Positions 54,764 through 62,964 of a DNA stretch of 64,000 bases are shown in pieces. The notes under the pieces are model-generated. The model saw only the letters and a program-made list of their open reading frames with translations, made no database searches and was not told the origin of the DNA. The stretch covers positions 1 to 64,000 of IMG/VR virus record IMGVR_UViG_3300035703_000080; one strand, given 5' to 3'. How positions within the stretch are numbered: position 1 is the first letter of the stretch; each line of letters begins with the position of its first letter. The stretch is from a virus. The position numbers were made by a program, and so were the translations under genes.

Positions 54764-55551
54764 TGCCTAAAATGCTTACGTGTTCTAAATGCGGGATTGA
54801 AAAATCTTTGGAGTTATTTCCAAAGAAAGGTCGCTGCTGTAAGGCATGTAAAGCCATTCTGGACGCGGCATATACAGCAAAAAACAAAGACAAAATACAA
54901 GCACGTAAAAATGAATGGCAGCGTAATGCCAGAGCAGAAGCACGTCTACTCAATCCCCGCGCAGTGTCTACTCTTCAAAAGGCTAAAGACGCTGGGCATA
55001 CACTTTACAACACAGGCAAACCCTGTCCACAAGGGCATATTGCGGATCGTCTGGTAAGCAACCGCGCATGCGTTGAGTGTCAAAGACTTCGTGCGCTAGC
55101 GTATAAGGAGCAGCACCGCGAAGAGCTTCTTCCAAAGAAAAGGGCTTACGCAAAAATGCGTAATGAGGAGTCCCACGAAACGGTGCGCGCTATAGCAAAA
55201 CGCGCCTACGACTCCCGTACAGAAGAACAGCGTAGAAAAGATAGCGAGAATGCAAAAAAGTGGCGGATAAAAAACAAAGGGCGCGTACTTGCATGGACGA
55301 GGAACCGGCAGCTTGCAAAAAAGCAGCGCACTCCTGCGTGGCTAACAGCGTCTGACAAACTTAAAATTGAGCATTTGTATTCGATTGCAGCTACATTGAC
55401 GCGTACTAGTAGTGAGTCTTGGCATGTCGATCACATAATACCTTTACAAGGTGAGAACGTTTCTGGCCTTCACGTCCCCTCAAATCTACGTGTGTTACGC
55501 GGCAAAGAAAATGCCCGTAAACGTAACAAGTTTGAGGTGACAGATGGCTAA
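54763..55551 (+). CDS. HNH homing endonuclease (zinc-ribbon type)
   Basis: 262 residues. Two zinc ribbons at the start (LTCSKCGIEKSLELF, CCKACKAIL, and CPQGH...CVECQRL), basic helices, then the HNH core WHVDHIIPLQGENVSGLHVP with SNLRVL and ENARKRNKF. Unlike neighbours it uses AAA/GAA codons and is AT-richer, evidence of transfer. Wedged between the adaptor gene and the Gly-rich tail gene it overlaps both, so it is a free-standing homing gene in the late operon. Confidence 0.9.
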   Translation: MPKMLTCSKCGIEKSLELFPKKGRCCKACKAILDAAYTAKNKDKIQARKNEWQRNARAEARLLNPRAVSTLQKAKDAGHTLYNTGKPCPQGHIADRLVSNRACVECQRLRALAYKEQHREELLPKKRAYAKMRNEESHETVRAIAKRAYDSRTEEQRRKDSENAKKWRIKNKGRVLAWTRNRQLAKKQRTPAWLTASDKLKIEHLYSIAATLTRTSSESWHVDHIIPLQGENVSGLHVPSNLRVLRGKENARKRNKFEVTDG

Positions 55552-56656
55552 CCGTTTTGCTAACGGTAAGAACGCTTTTGGGTTCTGTGATGTGTGTTCT
55601 TTTAGGTTTCCTCTAAGGAGACTGAAGAACCTCGTCGTCAAGACGAAAGAGACACAGATCAAGGCTTGTCCGCAGTGCTGGACACCGGATCAGCCGCAGT
55701 TGCAACTCGGGATGTACCCGATCAGCGACCCGCAGGCTATCAGAGACCCACGCCCGGACACAAACACGTGGTATCAGTCTGGCGTCAATGCTATCGGCAA
55801 CGTCAGCGAAGGCATGTTGGTCACCCAGTGGGGCTGGGGCCCTATCGGTGGTGCGCGAGACTTCACTGATCCGTTGACCCCCAACGCGCTTGTCGGCGTG
55901 GGGCAGGTTGGTCAGGTGACCTCTTTTGCCCCTTGGACCTCCCTTTTGTTCACCACGCCCGGTACATATTCTTGGACTGCACCTGTTGGCGTCACGCAGG
56001 TGTATGTTCTTTGCGTTGGCGGCGGAGGAAGTGGTAGGTCTATTGGTGGTCCAGGGGCCCCAGGAGGTGATTCTAGTTTTGACACCTTCTTTGCCGGTGG
56101 GGGCGCAGGCAGTATAAGTTCGCTAGGCGGTGCTGGCGGCACGGGCACTACATTGAGTGCCACCGTTTTTGGTGGTAACGGTGGTGCAGGGGGTAACTAC
56201 ACTGTCTTTCCGCCCGGTGGCGGCGGGGGCGCAGGTGGTTATGCAGGCGCGGGCGGTGCCGGTAGTGCGTTCCCTTCGGCGGGCGGTACAGGTGTAGGCG
56301 GAGCTGCTGGAGGCGGTTCTAGTGGGATTTCTTTGGGCGCTGGCGGTGGCGGTGTCGGTTTGAACGGTCAGGGGGCAAGCGGCGCAGGCGGCACAACCGT
56401 GACTGGAGGCTATGGTTTTGGTGGCTCCGGTGGCCAAAACGGTGACGCAAACGGTAACGGAGGCCTTTACGGTGGCGGCGGAGGCGGAAATAGTTCTTTT
56501 TGTGGCGGCGGAGGCGGCGGCGGACTTCGTTGGACATTCTTGCCCGTCGTTCCCGGAACCACATATCCCGTTGTTGTTGGCGCAGGTGGTGTTGCTCCAG
56601 TAGGACCTAGCGGTGGTAACGGAGCAGTTCGCATCGACTATCTGCTGGTTCCCTAA
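55544..56656 (+). CDS. Gly-rich tail spike/fibre protein with N-terminal zinc ribbon
   Basis: 370 residues. The N-terminus FCDVCSFRFPLRRLKNLVV and KACPQCWTPDQPQLQLG is a four-Cys zinc ribbon; then MYPISDPQAIRDPRPDTNTW, and from about 140 a long Gly-rich beta/loop domain (GVTQVYVLCVGGGGSGRSIG, many GGGG) ending VPVVPGTTYPVVVGAGGVA. Gly-rich domains of this type occur in tail spike proteins that bind carbohydrate. ATG overlaps the HNH gene end. Confidence 0.7.
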   Translation: MANRFANGKNAFGFCDVCSFRFPLRRLKNLVVKTKETQIKACPQCWTPDQPQLQLGMYPISDPQAIRDPRPDTNTWYQSGVNAIGNVSEGMLVTQWGWGPIGGARDFTDPLTPNALVGVGQVGQVTSFAPWTSLLFTTPGTYSWTAPVGVTQVYVLCVGGGGSGRSIGGPGAPGGDSSFDTFFAGGGAGSISSLGGAGGTGTTLSATVFGGNGGAGGNYTVFPPGGGGGAGGYAGAGGAGSAFPSAGGTGVGGAAGGGSSGISLGAGGGGVGLNGQGASGAGGTTVTGGYGFGGSGGQNGDANGNGGLYGGGGGGNSSFCGGGGGGGLRWTFLPVVPGTTYPVVVGAGGVAPVGPSGGNGAVRIDYLLVP

Positions 56657-56707
56657 ACCGCCGGTCAGCGGTATCATTCACACGGGCGCAGCCCGAAGGA
56701 GTTCAAG

Positions 56708-56884
56708 ATGAAAAAGTCCATGTCCCCCAAGCAAGCCGTGCACAAGCACGAGACGGCGATGCACCCGGGCAAGCCCAAGACGAAGCTCGCCAAGGGTGGT
56801 GTCACCACGCAGGCCGCTCAGCAGATGGGCCGCAACATGGCCCGTGCGGCCAACCAAGGCGCTGTCGGGCGCAAGAAGGGGTGA
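56708..56884 (+). CDS. 58-residue basic protein with KGGVT motif
   Basis: KKSMSPKQAVHKHETAMHPG then TKLAKGGVTTQAAQQMGRNM and AARAANQGAVGRKKG-like end. Another member of the KGGVT set. GGAG precedes the ATG. Confidence 0.65.
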   Translation: MKKSMSPKQAVHKHETAMHPGKPKTKLAKGGVTTQAAQQMGRNMARAANQGAVGRKKG

Positions 56885-56888
56885 CCCC

Positions 56889-57068
56889 ATGATGAAGGCC
56901 AAACGTGTCCCTACGCCGTCGCTGAGCGACCCTGAGCGCACTCCCCCACGCCTTGTGGTCGGCACTGCCGCCACGGCTCCCTGCCCGCCTGTGAAGACCT
57001 CCGGGATCAAGGTGCGCGGCACGGGTGCGGCCACCAAAGGTACGATGGCCCGAGGGCCGATGGCGTAA
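56889..57068 (+). CDS. 59-residue basic hypothetical protein
   Basis: AKRVPTPSLSDPERTPPRLV ... IKVRGTGAATKGTMARGPMA: basic, Pro/Gly-rich, probably disordered. Four bases after the stop of the previous gene; role unknown. Confidence 0.6.
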   Translation: MMKAKRVPTPSLSDPERTPPRLVVGTAATAPCPPVKTSGIKVRGTGAATKGTMARGPMA

Positions 57069-57071
57069 GCC

Positions 57072-57725
57072 ATGAACTACACCGCGCTCAAGGCCGCTGT
57101 CGAGGACGCTGTTGAGAATACATTCTCAGCAGCGGACTTTGAAACGCTCACCAAACTGGCTGAGCAGAAGATCTACCAGTCGGTTCAGCTTCCGATTCTG
57201 CGGAAGGACGCGACGCTGGCCCTGACCAGCGGCGTGCAAACGCTTGACCTACCGACAGACTTCTTGGCGATGTACAGCCTCGCGGTGTACTCGACGTTGC
57301 TGGGTGGCGGAGACCGGGAGTTCCTCCTGAACAAGGACGTGAACTTCATGCGCGAGAGCTACCCCAACCCGGCCACCACAGGCACGCCACGGTACTACGC
57401 GCTCGACGGGACCAGCACACCGCTGGTGCAGAAGATCATCCTCGGCCCCACGCCCGGTGCGAATTTCAGTGCTGAGCTGAACTACTTCTACCAGCCGGAG
57501 AGCATCGTCACCGCAGGCAATACGTGGCTGGGTGACAACTTCGAGTCGGTGCTGTTCAACGCGGTCATGGTCGAGGCTGCTCGGTTCATGAAGGAAGAGG
57601 CGGACATCGTCACGATGTACCAGAACCAGTTCAACGAGTCGTTCCTGCTGCTCAAGAACCTTGGGGATGGCAAGAACCGCATGGACGCCTACCGCAGCGG
57701 GCAGGTACGGACTCCTGTCAAGTAA
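57072..57725 (+). CDS. Head-tail connector-like protein
   Basis: 217 residues: NYTALKAAVEDAVENTFSAA, LAEQKIYQSVQLPILRKD, LPTDFLAMYSLAVYSTLL, FNAVMVEAARFMKEEADIVT. This helix-plus-strand layout is common for tail-connector or adaptor proteins encoded with head-tail genes. Unknown partner. Confidence 0.65.
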   Translation: MNYTALKAAVEDAVENTFSAADFETLTKLAEQKIYQSVQLPILRKDATLALTSGVQTLDLPTDFLAMYSLAVYSTLLGGGDREFLLNKDVNFMRESYPNPATTGTPRYYALDGTSTPLVQKIILGPTPGANFSAELNYFYQPESIVTAGNTWLGDNFESVLFNAVMVEAARFMKEEADIVTMYQNQFNESFLLLKNLGDGKNRMDAYRSGQVRTPVK

Positions 57726-57734
57726 GGCGACGCT

Positions 57735-58151
57735 ATGGCAATCCTTCAAGGCATGTGTTCGTCGTTCAAACAGGAGTCCTGGCTGGGCATCCATGACCTC
57801 GCCACTGACACCCTGAAGCTGGCGCTCTACACCGCTGCGGCTGATCTGAGCCAAGCGACGACGGTTTACACGCCGACCGGCGAGGTGGCCGGTACGGGCT
57901 ACATTGCGGGCGGCATTCCGCTTGTCAACGTCCAAGTTCTCCTGTCCGGGACCACTGCCTACGTCACCTTCGACAACCCGGTGTTCGCCAACGCCTCGTT
58001 CGTCTGCCGGGGCGGGCTGATCTACAACGCCAGCAAGGCCGACCGCGCCATCGCGGTGCTGGACTTCGGCGCGGACAAGACGGCATCGGGCACGTTCACC
58101 ATTCAACTCCCTGCGGCCACAGCCGCGTCGGCGCTGCTGCGCTTCGCTTGA
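57735..58151 (+). CDS. Tail structural protein
   Basis: 138 residues, beta-rich: FKQESWLGIHDLATDTLKLA, GEVAGTGYIAGGIPLVNVQV, TTAYVTFDNPVFANASFV, ending in an Ala-rich strand. It precedes the S74 fibre and resembles small phage tail proteins of unknown role. Confidence 0.7.
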   Translation: MAILQGMCSSFKQESWLGIHDLATDTLKLALYTAAADLSQATTVYTPTGEVAGTGYIAGGIPLVNVQVLLSGTTAYVTFDNPVFANASFVCRGGLIYNASKADRAIAVLDFGADKTASGTFTIQLPAATAASALLRFA

Positions 58152-58158
58152 GGTCACC

Positions 58159-59883
58159 ATGCCGTCCACCTTTACCCCTCTTCTTCGCCTGACCAAGCCT
58201 GGACTCAATGACACGGGCTGGGGCACCACGGTCAACAACGGTACGTTCGAGCTGATCGACAACTCCATCGCCGGTCTGGTGAGTGTGGATGTCACGTCGG
58301 GCAACGCGACCCTGACGACGGCCAACGGGGCGACGGATCAGGCGCGCTACATGTTCATCCGCGCCTTCGGCGCATCGGTGGCCCGGGACGTGGTGGTCCC
58401 TGCGACCAGCAAGCTGTACTTCGTCATCAACGACTGCACGGCGGCGGTGACGTTCAAGGTCTCTGGTCAGACAGGTGTGACTGTTCCTGGGGGTAAGACG
58501 GCAGTTCTCCGCTGCGATGGCACCGATGTGGTGGCGGCGGTGACGCACCTTACGGCGCTGTCAGTGGACGGTGATTTGGGCGTGGGGACGAGTTCGCCGG
58601 GCTACAAACTAGATATACAGGGCGCGTCAGGTGTCGGTATTCAAATCTATGAAACATCGACAGGTTTTAACAACAGGCTCAGGATTACCCAAGACGCAGG
58701 TTTGGCGACATACGACACGACATACACCAGCAGTTCTACAAACGCGCATGTCTGGAAGATTGCGGCTTTCGAGTACATGCGCCTCGACGCATCCGGAAAC
58801 CTCGGGATTGGGACGAGTTCGCCGGCTTATAAGTTGGTCGTATCAAGCAACGGCGCAAGTGGTATCGAGTTTGGTCCAGCCTTTTCTGGCACGGCAAACC
58901 TAATTCAAAGCTACAACCGCAGCGGTAGCGCGTACGTGAACACCGTGTACGACGCAGCGTCCCACATTTACCAAGTAAGTGGCACCGAGCACATGCGCCT
59001 CGACGCATCCGGCAACCTCGGCCTGGGGGTGACGCCGAGTGCTTGGGCGAGCGGGTACGCCGCGCTGCAAATGAAATCGGGCGGCGCATCTTTGTGGTCA
59101 GACGGAACACAACGATTCTTCTTGTCTGCAAACGTCTACTACAACGGAACAAACCGCATCTATCAGACCACAGGCGTGGCAAGTGAGTACATCCAAAACG
59201 GCGGCGCTCATTCTTGGTACACCGCCCCCTCCGGCACCGCAGGCAATCCCATCTCCTTCACGCAGGCGATGACGCTGGATGCGAATGGGAATTTGTTGGT
59301 GGGGACGACAAGCACCACTCTAGTTGGCGGTCGCGCTTCGAAAGTTAATGTTGTACAAGACGCTATCGGGACTTGGGCTGGCGGCTTTATACACACTACG
59401 TCTAATAGCGCCGAACCGTTTGGTATAGCGGTTTTTTACTCTAACGCGGCACCAAACAACGTACAAAATCCATTTTTATATCTTGTAGACAACGCTGCAT
59501 TGCGGGCAGAGATTCGTTCTAACGGAGGTCTTGCCAACTACAGCGGCAACGACGTCAACCTTTCAGACCGCCGCGAGAAGACCAACTTCGCGCCTGCCAA
59601 GGCCTATCTCGACACCATCTGCGCCATCCCGGTTCAGACGTTCAACTACATCGACCAGAGCGAAGACGATCCGGGGCTAACTCTCGGCGTAGTCGCGCAA
59701 GACGTTCAAGCAGTCGCGCCTGAACTGGTGATGGAGTCCAACTGGGGCACGAAAGACAACCCCAAGATGCGCCTGAGCATTTACCAGACTGACCTGCAAT
59801 ACGCCCTAATGAAGTGCATTCAGGAGCTGAAGGCAGAACTTGATCAGACCAAGGCGCGGCTTGTTGCACTGGAGTCCAAATGA
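58159..59883 (+). CDS. Tail fibre with S74 intramolecular chaperone
   Basis: 574 residues. Start PSTFTPLLRLTKPGLNDTGW, repeated MRLDASGNLGLG units (near 208, 277 and later), then a C-terminal peptidase S74 domain with LSDRREKTNF (Ser469), LGVVAQDVQAVAPELV and a coiled-coil tail. S74 domains trimerise the fibre and then cleave themselves at the Ser. The repeats form a beta-helix shaft for host recognition. Confidence 0.85.
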   Translation: MPSTFTPLLRLTKPGLNDTGWGTTVNNGTFELIDNSIAGLVSVDVTSGNATLTTANGATDQARYMFIRAFGASVARDVVVPATSKLYFVINDCTAAVTFKVSGQTGVTVPGGKTAVLRCDGTDVVAAVTHLTALSVDGDLGVGTSSPGYKLDIQGASGVGIQIYETSTGFNNRLRITQDAGLATYDTTYTSSSTNAHVWKIAAFEYMRLDASGNLGIGTSSPAYKLVVSSNGASGIEFGPAFSGTANLIQSYNRSGSAYVNTVYDAASHIYQVSGTEHMRLDASGNLGLGVTPSAWASGYAALQMKSGGASLWSDGTQRFFLSANVYYNGTNRIYQTTGVASEYIQNGGAHSWYTAPSGTAGNPISFTQAMTLDANGNLLVGTTSTTLVGGRASKVNVVQDAIGTWAGGFIHTTSNSAEPFGIAVFYSNAAPNNVQNPFLYLVDNAALRAEIRSNGGLANYSGNDVNLSDRREKTNFAPAKAYLDTICAIPVQTFNYIDQSEDDPGLTLGVVAQDVQAVAPELVMESNWGTKDNPKMRLSIYQTDLQYALMKCIQELKAELDQTKARLVALESK

Positions 59884-60356
59884 ACTTCGACGCAGCATTC
59901 GACGTTCTCCTCAAGCATGAGGGCGGCTTCTCTGACCACGCCGCTGACCCGGGCGGCAAGACCCGCTACGGCATCACCGAGGCCGTCGCACGCAGGGTGG
60001 GCTACCGGGGCGACATGCGCGAGCTGCCGCTCGATCTGGCCAAGCGAATCTACCGTGAGGACTACTGGCAAGCTGTCCGTGCCGAGCAACTGCCCCCTGC
60101 GGTCCGCTACGCCGTCTTCGACGCTGCGGTGAACTCAGGCCCTGCGCAGTCTGTGCGCTGGCTACAGCGGGCCCTTGGCGTAACGGACGACGGTGTCATC
60201 GGACCCCAGACCCTGTCTGCGGCCAACCAAGCCAACCCCGACGCGCTCCGCGCCCGCCTCGTGGCCCAGCGCCTGCGCTTCATGACCAACCTCGACACCT
60301 TCGGCACTTTCGGTCGTGGGTGGACCCGTCGCTGCTGTGACATCCTGACCATGTGA
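59880..60356 (+). CDS. Endolysin, GH108 (zliS-like) muramidase
   Basis: 158 residues. FDVLLKHEGGFSDHAADPGG with catalytic Glu14, GKTRYGITEAVAR, and a C-terminal QSVRWLQRALGVTDDGVIGP peptidoglycan-binding-type segment match GH108 lysozymes. No signal peptide, so export depends on the downstream holin. ATGA overlap with the fibre gene. Confidence 0.88.
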   Translation: MNFDAAFDVLLKHEGGFSDHAADPGGKTRYGITEAVARRVGYRGDMRELPLDLAKRIYREDYWQAVRAEQLPPAVRYAVFDAAVNSGPAQSVRWLQRALGVTDDGVIGPQTLSAANQANPDALRARLVAQRLRFMTNLDTFGTFGRGWTRRCCDILTM

Positions 60357-60363
60357 GGCCACT

Positions 60364-60624
60364 ATGACCGCTCTTGCCGTCGCGCTGCTGCTTGCCGCAG
60401 CTCCGGTCCCTGTGGCCGAGTATCGTGAGGGCGATGCGCGGGTCGAGCTGTACGCCGAAGCAGGCCCCTGTGTGGGTAGCGCCCGGTGGGCGGTGTTCCT
60501 CCAAGGCCCGGTGCGCGTGCCGGGGTGCTGGCTTCTGACAGGAGACTCTGTTCAAATCGCGTGGCTGGACGGTGATTTCACCAGAGTGCCCACGCATGTG
60601 TTTCGCAAACCGGAGGTTCTATGA
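60364..60624 (+). CDS. Small secreted protein of the lysis cassette
   Basis: 86 residues: N-terminal signal-like stretch MTALAVALLLAAAPVPVA, then beta strands with two Cys (GPCVGS, VPGCWLL). Its place between endolysin and holin suggests an outer-membrane or spanin-like lysis factor; no lipobox seen, so not a clear Rz1. Confidence 0.6.
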   Translation: MTALAVALLLAAAPVPVAEYREGDARVELYAEAGPCVGSARWAVFLQGPVRVPGCWLLTGDSVQIAWLDGDFTRVPTHVFRKPEVL

Positions 60625-61025
60625 ACCCGCTCTTTCTCGGCCCCATCCTTGAGGTGGGAAAGACGCTCCTTGATCGGTTCGTCCCCGACCCCGAAAAGCG
60701 CCGTGAGGCAGAGGCTGAGTTCCTCAAGCAGGCGATGGACGGCGAACTCAAGCAGGTCATCGCCCAATTGGAGATCAACGCCAAAGAGGCGCTGCACCCC
60801 TCTGTGTGGGTTGCGGGATGGCGACCTTTCGTGGGTTGGGTCGGTGGCCTGGGGCTCATGTACGCCACGCTTGGTCAACCGGTGCTGACTTGGGTAGGTT
60901 CTATCCACGGCTGGCCTGCACCCCCTACGGTTGAGACCGACCTTTTGTGGGTTGTTCTGTCTGGCATGCTAGGTATTGGTGGCCTCAGAAGTGTGGAAAA
61001 GATCAAGGGCGTAGCTACGAAGTAA
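60621..61025 (+). CDS. Holin, 3-TM GTA-type
   Basis: 134 residues: helical start (LEVGKTLLDRFVPDPEKRRE), then HPSVWVAGWRPFVGWVGGLG, the hallmark of the 3TM holin family of gene transfer agents, and a final TM (LLWVVLSGMLGIGGLRSVEK). It would make the pore releasing the adjacent endolysin. ATGA overlap upstream. Confidence 0.85.
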   Translation: MNPLFLGPILEVGKTLLDRFVPDPEKRREAEAEFLKQAMDGELKQVIAQLEINAKEALHPSVWVAGWRPFVGWVGGLGLMYATLGQPVLTWVGSIHGWPAPPTVETDLLWVVLSGMLGIGGLRSVEKIKGVATK

Positions 61026-61029
61026 CACC

Positions 61030-62964
61030 ATGCCGCTGAAAGCACTACGTCTCAAACCCGGTATCTTCCGGGAGAACACACGCTACTCCGCAGAAGGCGG
61101 ATGGTACGAGTGTGACAAAGTGCGTTTCCGCTCGGGGCAACCTGAAAAGATCGGCGGCTGGCAGCAGCTCAGCAACGACCAATTCCTGGGGGTATGTCGT
61201 TCTCTCTGGCCCTGGACAAGCTACATCGGTGTAGGAACAAACCTCAAGTACTACATCTATTTCGGCACCTACGACGACATAACCCCCATACGCCGTGTAA
61301 CAACTCCTGGGACTATAAGCCTTTCTGTCACAGCAGGGTCAAACATCATGACCGTGACAGATAATAATCATGGATGTATTACAGGAGACTTTGTAACATT
61401 CAGCGGTGCAACAGGCTTTGGCGGGAATGTCACACCCGCTGTGATTGACCAAGAGTACCAAGTAACTGTAATAGATGCAAACACATACACTGTTGTTCTG
61501 CCTGTTGTTGCCAACGTAGCAGACGAAATCTACCTTGACCTTGACTTTGTTACCGACACCTATGACGAGTGGGATACCACAGAAACGGTTGTCGGTACAT
61601 ACCAAATCAACGTAGGTAATGCCATCCAAATCGCCACGGTGGGCTGGGGTTCAGGCGGCTGGGATTCAGGCGGTTGGGGAGGATCAGGCACAGGTGTTTC
61701 ACAAATCGGCATCTGGACGGCATATAACTTCGGCGAAGATCTATTGATCAATCCTATCGGCGGAGGTGTCTACTACTGGGACGCTTCTGCGGGGACATCA
61801 GTACGAGCAGTTGATATCTCAACCCTCTCCGGTGCCAGTGACACGCCCAGCAAGGCGAACTATATTGTCGTCTCCGATGCCTCGCGCTTCGTCTTGGCTT
61901 TCGGCACGACGGACTACGGCTCGCCTTCGTTGGACCCCATGCTGATCCGCTGGTCGGATCAGGAGACCGCTGCCAACTGGACACCCGCAGCCACTACGCA
62001 GGCCGGTAGCCTACGTCTGTCGCATGGTTCAAAGATCGAAGCTGTAGCGCAGGTGCGTCAAGAGATTCTTGTTTGGACGGACACCTCGCTCTACTCCCTC
62101 CAATACCTCGGCCCGCCCATCGTCTGGGGCTCGCAGATCCTCGCGGACAATATCACCATCGTCAGTGACCGCGCCTGGGCCACGGCTGCGGGTGTCACCT
62201 ACTGGATGGGCTACGAGAAGTTCTACATGTTCGACGGGCGCGTGCAAACGCTCAACTGCGACATCCGCCAGTTCATCTTCAACGATTTCAACTACAGTCA
62301 GAACCTACAGGTCTTTTGCTCAACGGTCGAACAATTCAGCGAGGTCTGGTGGTTCTATTGTTCCGCTAACTCTACTACGGTAGACCGCTACGCGGTGTTC
62401 AATTACGCTGAAAATATCTGGTACTACGGGTCGTTGGCGCGTACCGCGTGGGTCGATGCGAGTGTGATAGCGGATGTCCCCATCTCTGCGGACTACAACA
62501 ACCGGTTGAATTTTCAAGAAACAGGTTGTGATGATGCGTCCACAGTGTCCCCCCAGCCTATTGACGCCTACATCACGTCGTCTGAGTTTGATATTGACGA
62601 CGGACACAACTTTGGTTTTGTCTGGCGCGTAATCCCGGACGTCACGTTCAACGGGTCTACGACGGTCCTGCCTGCACAGCCCAGCGTCGAACTATCGCTC
62701 CTCACGCTGCAAAACTCCGGTTCAGGATACACGCGGGGCGTGGACCCGGTGACTACCGAAACCTCTAACATGTCGGTTGCGGGGAGCAACGCATTCCCCG
62801 TGGCGCGAGTAGCGACAACGACGGTGGAGCGCTTCACTCAACAGGTCAACATCCGAATCAGGGCACGCCAGATGGCGCTCAAGGTAGGGTCTACAGGCCT
62901 GGGGGTGCAGTGGCAGCTTGGTGTGCCGCGTATTGATCTGCGGCCAGATGGTCGTAAGTCATGA
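61030..62964 (+). CDS. Large tail tube/stabilisation protein
   Basis: 644 residues. KALRLKPGIFRENTRYSAEG GWYECDKVRFRSGQPEKIGGW-type start, middle beta domain, repeated DLDFV segments, VYYWDASAGTSVRAVDIS, VTYWMGYEKFYMFDGRVQTL and C-terminal strands. The pattern matches conserved podovirus tail proteins of the P22 gp10/phage stabilisation type that close the tail channel. Name is inference. Confidence 0.7.
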   Translation: MPLKALRLKPGIFRENTRYSAEGGWYECDKVRFRSGQPEKIGGWQQLSNDQFLGVCRSLWPWTSYIGVGTNLKYYIYFGTYDDITPIRRVTTPGTISLSVTAGSNIMTVTDNNHGCITGDFVTFSGATGFGGNVTPAVIDQEYQVTVIDANTYTVVLPVVANVADEIYLDLDFVTDTYDEWDTTETVVGTYQINVGNAIQIATVGWGSGGWDSGGWGGSGTGVSQIGIWTAYNFGEDLLINPIGGGVYYWDASAGTSVRAVDISTLSGASDTPSKANYIVVSDASRFVLAFGTTDYGSPSLDPMLIRWSDQETAANWTPAATTQAGSLRLSHGSKIEAVAQVRQEILVWTDTSLYSLQYLGPPIVWGSQILADNITIVSDRAWATAAGVTYWMGYEKFYMFDGRVQTLNCDIRQFIFNDFNYSQNLQVFCSTVEQFSEVWWFYCSANSTTVDRYAVFNYAENIWYYGSLARTAWVDASVIADVPISADYNNRLNFQETGCDDASTVSPQPIDAYITSSEFDIDDGHNFGFVWRVIPDVTFNGSTTVLPAQPSVELSLLTLQNSGSGYTRGVDPVTTETSNMSVAGSNAFPVARVATTTVERFTQQVNIRIRARQMALKVGSTGLGVQWQLGVPRIDLRPDGRKS

